Positions 1 through 11,607 of a stretch of 61,957 nucleotides of DNA are shown here, piece by piece (position 1 is the first letter of the stretch; every line of letters begins with the position of its first letter). The DNA comes from Tetmemena sp. SeJ-2015 (taxonomy: Eukaryota > Ciliophora > Spirotrichea > Sporadotrichida > Oxytrichidae), in assembly GCA_027382625.1 (NCBI GenBank), contig JAJKFJ010020819.1:1-61957 (forward strand), written 5' to 3'. The position numbers were made by a program, and so were the translations under genes. The notes under the pieces are model-generated. The model was not told where the DNA came from, did not search any database, and saw only the letters and a list, made by a program, of their open reading frames with translations.

Positions 1-359
1 ATGCATAAAGTGATAGAGGCAGTTTTTATAGTGTTTAGCAAAGTTCCAGTAAAACTCAATGCCTTTGAACTCTGGCGAGTATGGAACATTAAAAACAGGA
101 GTGATGTTCAACTCAGCGTATGCCTTCTTCGCTTACTTTGTCTTGTGTACGTGAGGTTGTCAACGAGTAGAACGATCTCACCGTTGTGAGTGAAGTCTAT
201 AAGCCCCTTCACTGATTCACAGTTTTGTACGTTTGCCTTTTCACGATAGATGTTTGCTACAGTCTACGGGAGATCTTGAGATAAGGAAACTATCTATGGA
301 AGATTTCGCCCCTACTTCCAAACTGAAGTGCGCTTAGTGGCGAAGAGTTTGGGGATCAA
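1..359 (-). pseudogene. DDE (Tc1/mariner-like) transposase fragment, degenerate, cut by window edge
   Basis: Read on the minus strand with TAA/TAG as Gln, about 110-30 gives the DDE signature context NVPYSPEFKGIEFYWNFAKH, matching the usual YSPxxNPIE...W motif of Tc1/mariner and IS630-type transposases. Upstream (230-150) lies GEIVLLVDN, which fits the second catalytic Asp block, and about 340-300 reads ATKRTSVWK. A one-base shift separates VDN from the following HKTKQAKKAY, and TGA stops interrupt the more N-terminal part. The copy is therefore decayed, or contains a sequencing error. It continues past base 1. Telomere-bearing-element transposases of hypotrich germlines belong to this superfamily. 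No C4A4 termini are visible, so the element type is inferred only. Confidence 0.6.
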
Positions 360-1017
360 TCAAAATAATTGATGTGCACATCTTAAACTTAGAAGTGCGA
401 TGAGGAACAGCTGCAACTCCGATTTCTCATCTGCAAAGCAACTTTCAAATGCGGAATATAGTGGGGCATCTCAACATTTTTGCGATGGAGTTGATGTTGA
501 GACTGGCTATTACTGCTGATAAGGGTGACTACATCCATACCTTAGAGTCAAAATAAAAACTGAGATAGGATGGATCTTTGTAGTTATTTTGAGTTATTTC
601 GCGTTTGACTCGCATGATTATAAGTATTAATAAAGAAATTAATTATACACAACTTATTTTCACTTTCTTATCATATTATGGGGTTTTGATTCATTGACTC
701 CTTAATTACAACTTTTAATATCTGAGATCAATAGAGAAGAAAAATGATACCACATATTGAACGGATAATGAATGAATTTAATGATCTAAAGCTGACAGTA
801 GGTGTCACAGACTCTTTCTCACTAAAGGCAAGTTTTATTGATAATTAAGATATTTCCTCATATTCTCGAACAAATTTTAAATGTAAAGAAATCAAAAATA
901 AAGAAACACAATTTGGCAATATGTTATTGAATCTTGTTTTATAATAATTATTACTAGCAAACCCAGCGTCCTCGCTACATTGCAAACTACAAACACCTTT
1001 TACAAACCATATTTGGA
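360..1017. other. Upstream region, no intact gene
   Basis: The first 200 bases probably hold more of the decayed transposase. Bases 520-565 closely resemble 49066-49110 on the same strand. The remainder is AT-rich and leads into the nuclease gene. No promoter motif could be recognised. Confidence 0.45.
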
Positions 1018-3178
1018 ATGAGAATCAACAACATCCCCGCTCTCACAGTGCTGTGCCTCGTGCCCATGGCTTCAATCGTCTCCGCTTGGAAATCTGAGGG
1101 TCACCTTCTTGGTAAGTTTAAACCTGAGTTTTCAATCTTCCCATCTCTGATGTTTCTGACTTATCTGCGTTGTTTATGAGAATATCTGATCAAGCTAAAA
1201 CCTCCATTTTACTTTTCCTCTCTTCATCTGGATAGCTTGCGAGAAAATTATTTTTATCTATAACTCCTCTTACCGTATAAAGAACATCCCATCTTACCAA
1301 TTCCTCATTTAGTCTCAAGAATTTTTAAATTTAAGAAACTATTAGATCCCCTACTCTTCTCTTATTAAATTGCTTACGAGAAGCTCTCTCAAGACAACCC
1401 AGCAGCCCTAAAGGCAGCAGAGAAGTTGCTTAAGTACGGCAGCGGCATCAACCCCTCACTCATGGCTGCTGAGGGTGACTATCCTTTCGTGGAGTCAAGC
1501 ACCTTCGCAGACCTCATCAAGTACAAGGGCGGCAGCTGGCAATCCGACTGGCACTTCGTAGACACTCCCTACCTTGACCAGGGTGGCTCAATCAACGACT
1601 TCCCTCAGTTCCAGTTCAACCCCGAGAACATTACCACCGCCATTCTGGGCATCAGTGACTGGCTCACTCAGGCCTCTGACTACCAGAGCAACTTCGTTTA
1701 TACTACCATGATGCCAAAGATGCAGCACGATGAGCAGTACGGTCAGTCCTATGCTTTGAAACTCGAATATAGATAAGATTGTTAATGATGATTTTAAGGC
1801 TTTGAGATTGTTCATCCATTACTTCGGAGATGTTCACCAGCCCCTACATTGCCTGAGCAGAGTGGACGGAAGCTACCCCGCTGGTGACAGAGGTGGAAAC
1901 ATGTTCAACCTCCCCAACCACTACGAGGCCAACAACCTCCACTCCGTCTGGGACGCCGTCATCTACGAGTTCCACGTCAATGACAAGCTTGTAAGTTAGA
2001 CTTATAACTTTATCTCTTAAAACCTAGCATTCATAATTTAATTTATATTATATTTTATGCACTCTTTAAGGGTGGGATTTCATTATAAATTAGGATTTAA
2101 TTAAAAATGATGGTTAATTAAAATGACAAGTTGCTTTTGGCTGATGAAGGCATTTCGCATATGTGACAGTTAAATATCGGTAACACCTCATTCTTCTGCT
2201 TGTTCGAGAGCCACTAAATTTAGCATAAGTTTCAAATTTATTTTAAGTACTATTAATATCCATAAGATTCTCAACTATAATCGAGAAATCGATAATCATT
2301 AACAAAGCAATTCATAAAGTCCCTAACTTTTCCTATAACTTTCTCATTCAAGCCAAGGCTAAGAGCCTTTTCATTCAAATTTTAACTATCCTTCAACCAT
2401 AAATTACTAAAAGGTTGTTAAAAGAACTCATATCCTTCAACTTGCTCACAAAATATGGCTTAAAAATTTCAAAAAATGGCTGGTTAGCCATATTTTCACT
2501 TTAAAGCCTTATAATTTGGAGTAATTTGGGATTTATAAAGGCCTTGGCTGTGGTTTGAGAAACAGAGCGCCATATTTAATAGGGAGTTGATATTTAAATT
2601 AGATCCAGGAGTATCTATGTATTAATCGCTTACTTAATCAAAGATTTCCCAAATCAATACTTAACATCATCTATTGCAGGAATAACATACACATATGATG
2701 CTGTCATGAGATTTAATGTCCATGATATTATAGCCTTACACCTCAGACACTTGGGAAACTCTTGGATCAAAGATCCAGACTCTCATGGGCAAATACTCCA
2801 TCGACGCCAGCGAGTACAAGAACTTCAATGTCTTCTCATGGGCTCAAGACACCTTCGCAAAGGGCTCTCAGAATGCCTACACCGGTAAGTCCTCATCCAC
2901 TAAATTTTCAAAATCTATCTCAAAAATACCCCTCGCTATTTAAATCACTTGTGATGACATCACCACTTTAATAAGCAATTAGCGAGTGAGTGATTATACG
3001 CACTTAGGATTTAAATTTATGCTCATCTATTCTAATAGGAGTGAGCGAGAATGAGAAGGTTCCCGATAACTACATCGATGAAACCAGACCCATCGCTGAG
3101 CGTCAACTTGTTCTCGGTGGATACAGACTCGCCTACCAAATTGAGCAGATCTTCGGCTCCTCCGCATTCTTGCAGTGA
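1018..3178 (+). CDS. S1/P1-type secreted nuclease, split by introns and IESs
   Basis: Encodes a zinc-dependent S1/P1 nuclease, which cleaves single-stranded nucleic acids outside the cell or in an acidic compartment. The signal peptide ends before AWKSEGH, so the mature protein begins with the zinc-binding Trp. The family motifs follow: FVDTPY, HYFGDVHQPLHC, GGNMFNLP and NLHSVWD, covering the His/Asp zinc ligands. The C-terminal part ends GSSAFLQ before TGA. Introns are 1112-1235, about 1991-2733 and 2885-3038, all GT-AG. IESs are 1250-1371 (pointer AAATT) and 1760-1805 (pointer GCTTTGA). Removing these gives one continuous frame, for example QSYAL joined to RLFIHYFGD. The long middle intron may itself contain an IES. 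Length is close to the family norm. Confidence 0.93.
1250..1371. other. IES, pointer AAATT
   Basis: Direct repeat AAATT at 1245-1249 and 1367-1371. Deletion joins GAGA-AAATT-GCTTAC and gives CEKIAYEKLS in frame. The segment is AT-rich and lacks GT-AG ends, so an intron is unlikely. Confidence 0.8.
1760..1805. other. IES, pointer GCTTTGA
   Basis: Seven-base direct repeat at 1753-1759 and 1799-1805. Deleting the 46 bp restores the frame into the conserved HYFGDVHQPLHC block of the nuclease. Confidence 0.88.
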
Positions 3179-3755
3179 GTAGACCGCTTGCATGAGCCTA
3201 CTCTCTCTAGCTCTACAAATTAAGCAATATCTAAATCAGGATTATAATGAGGCCTATTGAATAGTGCTATAGAAGGACAATACCCGCCCCACTCATCACC
3301 TAGATCATCTTAATAATTTGAACAAGACTTCATCATCTATCAATTTAATTGCACATCAGTATATTGTGTTTACTTCTGAGAAGTCAAGTGAATTTAATTT
3401 GAGTATAACCATATAATATAAGTTGTCCTCCAAGCACTAATCATGAAATCCTCACTCTCCCCTACTCATAAGAGTATTCATATCAAATCACTTATCAAAA
3501 GTAGAAACAACAAGAAACTTTGCTCGTTAATTTTGAAAAAAATTGCAATGAAGAGAAAATGCTCTCTTGCGCACACACATTCTCTTTCTTTAAATTCATG
3601 CTCTAATCAGCATATCAGGATTAGTATAATCATTATAGTAGATTATAGGCCTTAAATAAATACTTGAAAGTTAAGCGAAATTCTCATTCTAATAATCTGT
3701 TTAGTTTTAAGAACTAATAATAAGTCTATTAAAAAAATTAACAAGCAATATATAA
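3179..3755. other. AT-rich intergenic region
   Basis: Lies between the nuclease stop and the next start codon. Short open frames exist but show no coding bias or recognisable motif. After excision these would be the subtelomeric ends of separate nanochromosomes. No telomere sequence is present, as expected for germline DNA. Confidence 0.5.
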
Positions 3756-6700
3756 ATGCAATCTAACTTTGCTGCAGCAACTGTTGTGAGCGGCTCTAAC
3801 GCAATCTTTGGAGGGAGCTCTCTAGTTATAAATACCAAGAGTGCAGTCACTTCTTTTCAACCCATGCGCAATATCATCACCACTCCAAAGCTAAGTGTGC
3901 TGCCTAGTGAGGTGGCAGGCGCTTCCTTGGCTAAAACTCATCAGCAGTTTGGAATACAGCCCGTTCCAGTTTCGCCCTCTTAGAGTTCTAAGATTGAACA
4001 GCCACATCTCTCAATCCCCAATTAGTCCCATTTTGTTGTAGATAGGGAGCCATTAGGGGACGGCTCAAACTTTCTCTACAAAGTGGAGGGTGGTATGCTA
4101 GATCAAGCTTGCAACCAGAGCATAATAAAGCAGAATAAGAGGAGGAAGCAAAGACTCGAGGTGTTTGTGAATACCCTAAGCAAGGAGTCTGACCTAATCT
4201 ATGATGAAATTGAGAGCAAAATTAAGCAACTTGACTAGGAAAGTTAGGAGGCCCTTATTTTAGACTCTATTGGAAGGGACAACAAAAATATCAAGCCCAT
4301 GGTGGATGAAAGTGTAAATAGTGAATTCAAAATTGCTATTAAGGAAAAGAACACAGACTCAATAGCAAATTTACCCTTTGCATAGTTATTAAGAATATTT
4401 AGCAATTAATTGATTTGGAAAGTTTATACTTTGCAGTTACTGGAAATAAATCGATTAAGAGTGAAGGGGTAGGAAAGAAAAAATCCTCAAAGCAGTAACG
4501 ATACCACAGCAGAGAGCTTGCTAACAAAAGTCGCTTAACTGGCTCACTCATTGATAAGTACTAAGTTGATGAGACAAAACTGCTAGAAGAGATTGAGCAA
4601 ATCAAAAGAGAAAAATTAAAGGCAAAGTAGCAAGCTGAAATTAAACTAAAGCTGAACTCTCCAAGTCTATAGTACTTGGATAATTTGAATTATGGAAAAA
4701 TGCAAGAGAATAATGGTAGGGTATAATAGAATTCTCCTATAAAAGCTTAATAGATAAGGTATAAGAATCAATCAAGGACTAATTATCATAGCACGCTCAA
4801 ACAAGCTTCGACAGCAAATTAACTTTCAATGAGATAGTTCGAGAAGACGAGAGATACACCTTAGTTTGGAGGCTTAGAGTTTGGAAAAGGCACAAATCAA
4901 TAGTTCAATAGGTTGAACCTTACAACCATTCAGTAAATGGAAGATTTTAATGGGAAGCTGAGCCAACCCTCTCCAATGAACATGATGAATCTTGAACAAA
5001 TGACTAGCAAGATATCAGAAACTTCTGCTATGACTTTCAAGTTAAGGCATTCCTCAGTAGAATCGAAGAATACCTTGACTCTTAAGAAAAACTACAAGCA
5101 GCCATTGACTCGGGAGCCAAGTGGTGTCAAACTACCTCTCCTAATCACTTAGAAATCTTAAAACTCCCAAAAGAAGCTTCAGAAACATGCAACTTCAATC
5201 TTCTCAAAATCATGATGTGAAAGAGCTGTTATAGAACTGCCATAAAGATTACACAACGCCTTTAAAGATACAAATCCCTGATAACTTGATACAAGGCTCC
5301 CCTACTTAGTAACATAAAATTGCAAATGGATCCTTAAGCTTGCCTATATCTCCTAAGAAAGCTAATAAATTGGTACACTAGTATGTATCTTAGCAAATGC
5401 AAAACATGCCTCCCACATCCTCATTCAGGAAGAGCATAATTTTGAACCAAGAAATCTCCCAACAAGTAAGTCAAAATTTCTCTCCTAGTATGAATTAAAA
5501 GGCTCCTTCTTAAGAAATGATAACTCACAAAAGCAAAAAGTCTCCATAGGCTTCTAGAGGAGATATATAGGAAGATACCTACTCTCAGTAACATGTATTT
5601 TCAGATCCCTACTTCAATGCATAACCCTTCAGAGATAGAGTGGATGAATTTTCAATGAATGATAGAGATGTCCATAGCAAGTAAACTGCAGTCAGAGTAG
5701 AAGATGAGAGCTAACTTAGAGTGGGAGACGACTTAGAGGGAGAATATGATGAGAATGATGTCAACAAGATCTAAAAAATCTTTAAGATGGAAAATTAATT
5801 CGACGCGAGATTTATCTTGAAGGATTACTCTAAGGACTATGTGAAACTCATTTCATAAGAGGGCTCAACGATTTTTATTAAACAAACATTATATTTATTT
5901 CTACTATATACTCGATTGATGCTTTGACTTCCCCTTCTAAGAGAGATTCACAGATTCATCAACTTGAAAGTATTAAGAATTTAAATAAGCTACCTTAAAA
6001 TATTTTTTTAGAAGATAAATCCAGAGCCAATAAATCCAGGAGACTTAACTTTGAGGATGAAAATAGGTCTACAGCAGATTGGAGCAGATGGAATGTCACC
6101 TCAGAAATTGAGAGAGATGTCCTTTAACTTCGGCAACCAATATGCAATCTTCGGCTAGTAAAAGCTGAGCATTCTCTCTGAAGAGAATTACCCTTAATCT
6201 CCCATGAAAGCTTAAGCAGAGTTGAGCCAGACTTCTTTGTTGAAATAACTTTTAATTATATTTAAGCTTTTATTCTAATGAGCTCCTTACAAGAGGTAAC
6301 CCTAACCATCAGTCTTCACCTCAAACTACCAAAAAGAGAGATTCTAAATTCGCTACCTCCACTAGAAACAATTAAATGCAAACTGAAACCCTCAAAGATC
6401 ATCATCAGTTGAAGTAGTTCTCAGGAAATTTTGGACAGACTTCCACAAAGTCTAATTCAGATCATTACAATCAAGGAGTTTATAAGAGCTAGAATAACAC
6501 TGTCTAAGTATTTCCAGAAGATGGAAGAGACTTGGAAATTTCCAGATAATAAGAGTTGAAGCCCAACACAATAGATAAATATGAGGATAATGATTTTGAG
6601 TCATCTCCAAAGAAAGAAATCAAACTCAATTCTACTCACCTCTCTAAGTTTTAAACACAAGATAGAAGGGGCTCGAACGGACCTGCTTTTAAAAGTAATG

Positions 6701-8437
6701 ATGAAAAAAATAAGACATACCAAAGTAGGAGAAGCAGCTAAGTAGTTATTGAAAGGAAGGATATTCGACTTAGGAAAGACAGTCATACAGCAGCAGATGA
6801 TGACGAGTATGCTAATGATATTTACGAGCAGGAGCAAGAGTAAATAGTGATACTGGTTCATTTTTATATCTTTAATTGATTAGAGTCTGAGGTTTTCTCC
6901 GATGAGACATTTATAGACGTTATAAATCATGATAACTTACAACTCAAGATAAAACCATCTTTCAAGAAGTTTGCATAGAATTCCATCATAGAAAAGCCAT
7001 AACCTCCTCCTAACTACAGTCTGAGCAACAATGAATACTTCCAAGAGACTAAGAAAAATTGGGACCAAGAAATGTACTATCTCATCAAGGACTATCAAAG
7101 TACTTAAATAATTTATGACTTGTAATTTAAAACTTTGCAACAGCTCTTTGAGAGTTAGACTCACACCACTGGAACTTAAAATCCGCTTTACTCATAGAGC
7201 GTCAACCACTCACCAGCCTTAGGTTCTTTGGGCCAACCAATCCCTAATGCTAATTTCCCAAAGTAAAGACCCTCTTTGACAAGCATAAGCATACCATAAT
7301 TTCAGTAAGCAAACTTTTCTGAAACTCCTAGAGGTGACTAGAGTGTGAACTTGAGCAACAACCTAGATCCATTTGCCCAAGGTAGAGAGCAAAAAAGGAA
7401 GAAATCCTTGCACAGGTTTGGATCAGTGGGAGGTGATACCGTTTCTCAAGATCTATCTCTTCTTATATAGAAACAGTCAACTCAAGTTAGTGGGTTCGCA
7501 TCGCCTAATACTCTCTTCTTCTAAATTTAGTTATGCCATTTTTAAATAGATACTCTGCATCAATAGATTTAGCATGAGCAAAACAACATCTTGAAGGCGC
7601 TCAAGTAGTTTGAGGCGAAGCACTATCACAAAGAATTCCATGGTTCCAGCGTAAATAGTAGCTTCGCTGCACCAGGCTAAGCAACTGCCTCTTTTTAGAG
7701 TAAACTATTTTAATTATTCTTGATTAGAGCTAGCATTCGCCATCAGTCAGTTATCAACCTATTATGGTTAATGAGGGGAATCATAAATCTTAGAAGCCAA
7801 AAAGAGTTGGAGTATCGGTCAATGATAGACAAATCAGCAGGGCTGCACTGAATAATTAATTAATTTCGACTAAGGAAGTGATTTATTTTTTCTACTGAAT
7901 GATAGTGTAACGATAAGGGATAAAAGAGACAGCTCCCAACCTCATAATAAAGATCAATCTATATCTAATCAGGATGATAAAAATGCAGAGTTCCATTTTG
8001 ATCATTTTATATTTTTTCTTATTAAGAGTTCAGAGAAAGAGTAAAGCATTACGGAAAGTGGTACATCAAGCCAGAGTAGTACAACAGGAATTTTGAGCTC
8101 AGCAAGACTAAAGTCTCCACTAAATAGAAGGTGGAGCAACTGAAGGAGAGGATTCAATAAGTAAAGCGACAAAGAGATCCAGACGTCATAATTCCTCAAA
8201 CGCTCACTTCTTCACACCAAGGTAGTGAACATTTAAGGGCTCCAGAGTTTATAACTGTTTGTGATTTAATATTCATATTTAGATTATATAGAGTAAAGTC
8301 CTTAGAGTCATCCTCCACAGCAAGAGGAGACTACTACTCGCAAAAAGAAGTTCCATAACCGTAAAATAAGAGAGGAAGATCTACTCAGAAATCTGGAAAT
8401 ACTCACCAGCTAGCTCATGACCTCAAACAAATAATGA
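3756..8437 (+). CDS. Large low-complexity Q/S/N-rich protein, function unknown
   Basis: Begins ATG with MQSNFAAATVVSGSNAIFGG and, with TAA/TAG as Gln, runs more than 1,300 residues once IESs are removed. It ends in SQLMTSNKQ before TGA. It is hydrophilic, with long Q/S/N/K-rich stretches, short coiled-coil-like segments (KVEQLKERIQQVKRQRD) and a more conserved-looking block FRERVKHYGKWYIKPEQYNR near the C-terminus. IESs found by pointer and frame are 4383-4435 (CTTTGCA), 5182-5197 (CTTCA), 5874-5917 (CGATT), 6080-6089 (AGCAGAT), 6842-6886 (GAGT), 7701-7729 (TTAGAG), 7994-8031 (AGAGTTC) and 8249-8294 (AGAGT). Less certain ones lie near 6255-6265 (TTTAA) and 7877-7905. No family was recognised. 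A cytoskeletal or scaffold role would be a guess. Confidence 0.85.
5182..5197. other. Mini-IES, 16 bp, pointer CTTCA
   Basis: CTTCA occurs at 5177-5181 and 5193-5197. Reading through gives a TGA. Deleting 16 bp joins SQKKLQ to SSQNHDVKELL in one frame. Confidence 0.65.
6080..6089. other. Mini-IES, 10 bp, pointer AGCAGAT
   Basis: AGCAGAT at 6073-6079 and 6083-6089. Deleting 10 bp joins ENRSTAD to GMSPQKLREMSFNFG. Without the deletion the frame closes at a TGA further on. Confidence 0.65.
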
Positions 8438-8577
8438 CTACTAGAGACTTGTCTTTATATTTTCTCATTTCTTTAAAAGCTTATTAATCTACTTCTCATA
8501 CTAAAATTACTTTGGATAGTTGGAAGAATTTAATTAAAAGTAGTTTAATTTGATTATTTTGAGGGAAAATAAGCAAA

Positions 8578-9314
8578 ATGGTAGAGCACTCTAAGAACTT
8601 TGGAATTATGGACAGCAGCAGCGATGAAGACGACACTTCTGCAAATAACTAGCAACTGAGAAGCAAGTATATGCTCCCTAAGAAGATTGATGCTTAGTAA
8701 TCAAGAGTTGGTAAGAACTATTAAGAATGTTTTCAAAGATTGAGTTTAAAAATTGAAGTAATTCTTGTATCGAAATCATGGACACCCTAATTTGAAGTTA
8801 ATTCTGAGAGAAGCAGATTGAAATTAATCTACTTTGATTTAGGGCCAAAGTTTTAAGTTGCAAACATCCCATCAATGGTCGGCTAGATGAGAGAAGCTCA
8901 ATCCTCTGATGAGGAAGAGGTAGAATTCAAAAAATCTTAAATTCGATATAGTTATAGAAGTACATGCAGATGCAGCAAGCATCAGCTATTCAAAGGAGGA
9001 TGGCTGAAGAAGAGAAGGATTGGGATAAGTATCTCAAGCCCAAGAATAAAGAGATAAGAGTTGGTAAGATCTAGTTAGCAATCTGACAAATTTTAGGAGA
9101 ACAATTCTAGGCAGTGCTGCCCGTTCCTAAGCCACCAGCCTCAATGCTTGAAAGTGTGGGAGATGTTCAGCTGCCTCAGAAGAGAGGGAGGGTTGACGAC
9201 CTAGAGTCTGATGGAAAGTTCTCTGTCTCTGGAGAAAATTAGACTCTCAAAGATCTCTAGGACTCTACACAGAAGGATTCTCTTTCAAATGCCAAGAAAC
9301 CAAGGATTGAGTGA
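8578..9314 (+). CDS. Small acidic protein with two ELM2-like motifs
   Basis: Starts MVEHSKNFGIMDSSSDEDD and ends KKPRIE before TGA. Two short motifs resemble the start of an ELM2 domain (RVGxxYQAxxP): RVGPKFQVANIPSM, and RVGEQFQAVLPVPKP. ELM2 occurs in chromatin co-repressor proteins such as the MIER and RERE families. Introns are 8711-8842 and 9064-9096. Both fall at the same place and phase, directly after the first base of the Gly codon in RVG. An IES of about 28 bp lies at about 8933-8960, joining EVEFK to KYMQMQQAS. The rest is charged, including QRRMAEEEKDWDKYLKPK. A nuclear role is inferred only from the motif. Confidence 0.75.
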
Positions 9315-9461
9315 GGATGAAAAATGGGCAAATTTCAACCTAATAATATCTTAACTTGAGCAAGTGATGTATGATTATAACTTGTATAAAATTAATAGCT
9401 TTGATAACTCAAACATTTTTAAAGTCTGTCAAAAATCAATAAAAAGTCCTAAAATCTTTAT

Positions 9462-11488
9462 TCAGTCCAAAAGCCGTTGTTGCTTAATCATTAAATTAAG
9501 TGCCTATTTGGGAATGTTATCTCTAAGAATTTTCTCTGGAACATCAGCAACCTCATCATTAAAATCGTCAAAGCTGTTCAGGAGCACTTTATTGTGAGCC
9601 TACAAATAATCATAGGATGGATTTCGTTGCAAATAAAAAGGAGAATTGTGGTGAGGACCTTAAATTACAAAAGACCTAATTTTATAATAAATAATCTTGA
9701 ACTGGCAGTTAAGCGAAAGAGTTGAAGGCGTTGTAATGATAAATGCCTGGATTGTTTTGCCCAATAGATTAAGAAAGCTGTTTGTTTTAGATTTGCTATA
9801 GCACTTGTGAACTGGGAATGGTTATGCCTTAATCAGCATGATGACCTAGGCTTGAGTGATGAGAGTGGTGGTAGACCATTTGAGGATGTTGAGTTTCTTA
9901 AGTCATAGAATGTTCGGTAAAAGGCGCTAATGGAGATAATTTGTGAACTGACTCGTAGGCTAGCTTATTTTGCAATTAAGCATCTTTGAGTTACAGCATA
10001 GCTTTTAAGCTCGATATCTTTTGTAGGGTCTTCTTTTACTTGTACTTATCTTTATAGTGCTATTTCCATTTACTAGAATTTTATGGAGAACTACTCTCAA
10101 AGAGTACTCAATCAATTAAATGAAATGATTTATCAATTTAAATGAGTCCATCATCCTGTGAATCTTCGTAAACTTTAAGCTTGATCATTTCGGCTGTGTC
10201 CGCTCCTCTCAGCACCTGATGTGGCTTTAGGAGTAATGGGTTATTTGCAGACCGTTCTTCTTTCAAAGCATTCGAGGGTGACTTGAGAAAGTTATTCATG
10301 AGGTTGTTTGTAGAGCCTGACTTTAGCAGCTAGTTCTTTAAGAAAGAGTTCTCATTTTAGAGTTAGCTTATGCTTCTTTGCATGTTCAATTTCTTAATTA
10401 GCTCTGTTTCCGTGCCTTTATTTGCCCACTCCAATCTAAAAACAAAAACTTCATCTAAGATATATGGAAACACTCAAAAGCTGGAGAAGTGTTCAAATTT
10501 TGGATCCCATCTATCTACTCTAAGTCTCCTCTCATCTTTTTGTACTTTCTTTATAACTAAACGAACGAATATCATCATCTAATAATTTAAGGGTTACCTT
10601 TTTTATCTTCTCTAGTCTTTATCTCTCATTGGTATCATCCTCCGTGTTTACTAAACTTTAAAACTATAATTTCATTATGGATGAAGAGTCTTACAATCTT
10701 TTGATTTCTCGAGAATTAATTTGTCTCCATCAATCTTAAATCTGCACTAAAGAATTTAATTTAAGCCTGATGTTAGATAAAGTTAAATGATGAAATAGCA
10801 TTCATTCTCTCAAAATATGATGTTCTCGAAATATGATGAGAAAATTGAAATAATTTTTCTGCAGACATATTAAACTTACTCCTTTTGAATCCTTTCGTAT
10901 TCTTTGGAGTATGTCTATTAGCCGAGGTTTCTCATTAGGTGTAGTTGAGTTTTATACTAGTCCACGATATCAGTCTCTGCATCTCCGATTCCTCGCGTTT
11001 TAGAGTCATAGCGATTGAGTGACTTATAATTTCTCCTACACAGCACACTTTAATTTAATTTCAAGCAAGATAGTGTTTATGCTTTCTAAGCACCAAACTG
11101 AGAATAGAAATGAAATTTGTATGGTCAAATTTGTGCAATTAGCAATAAAGGATTGATACACTAATTAGGATTGTTGAACAACATTTTAAATAACTTACTC
11201 TCTTCTGTATTTAGGCAGATGTTCGTTATCACCGCACAAGAGCTCTATTGGAGGAGGCCCTCCTAGCTACTTGGCCCTTCCAAGTTGAATTCTTGAAGAT
11301 TAGTACGGCAAATAAACTTTAAGATCTCTTAATCTTAACAATAAATTCTTATAAAAGGTTTAAGAGGCGGCTCCAGGAGTATAGTAATTCTAAGCATACA
11401 TTTTACAAATCCATTAAAACTTTCGAGAGGCCTTGCCCCAAGAATGACCCAGCTCTTTCTGTTTACTTACGATGGGAGGTAGTAGCAT
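9462..11488 (-). CDS. Coiled-coil protein of unknown function
   Basis: The minus-strand start reads MLLPPIVSKQKELGHSWGKA, followed by NYYTPGAASQTFYK and KQLGGPPPIELLCGDNEHLP. An intron (about 11036-11198, GT-AG) joins KYRRE to RNYKSLNRYDSKTRGIGDA. The middle is helical (GTETELIKKLNMQRS, ISQLQNENSFLKNQLLKSG). The C-terminal part reads RSFVIQGPHHNSPFYLQRNP and ends IKQQRLLD before TGA. Several frame changes (near 10900-10650, 10450, 10110 and 9850) mark further introns or IESs whose exact pointers were not resolved. The gene is convergent with the ELM2-like gene and divergent from the next gene. No family recognised. Confidence 0.75.
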
Positions 11489-11607
11489 AAGTTCTCTCTT
11501 TACTAAAATAATTATTAAGCTACTAGCCCCAAGCCATATCAAATCTTCGATTTACCTTTCGTTAAATTAATTGCGCTTCTCTCACTCTTTTTTTTTGCGA
11601 TTTCTTA

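Noticed and set aside
3443..3655. 70-codon plus-strand ORF between the nuclease and the Q-rich gene
   Set aside because: Composition is random-looking, there are no TAA/TAG Gln codons of the kind seen in real genes here, and it has no motif.
5077..5113. TTGACTC direct repeat 30 bp apart as an IES in the Q-rich gene
   Set aside because: Deletion is a multiple of three and not needed for the frame. The nearby CTTCA pair (5177/5193) explains the shift.
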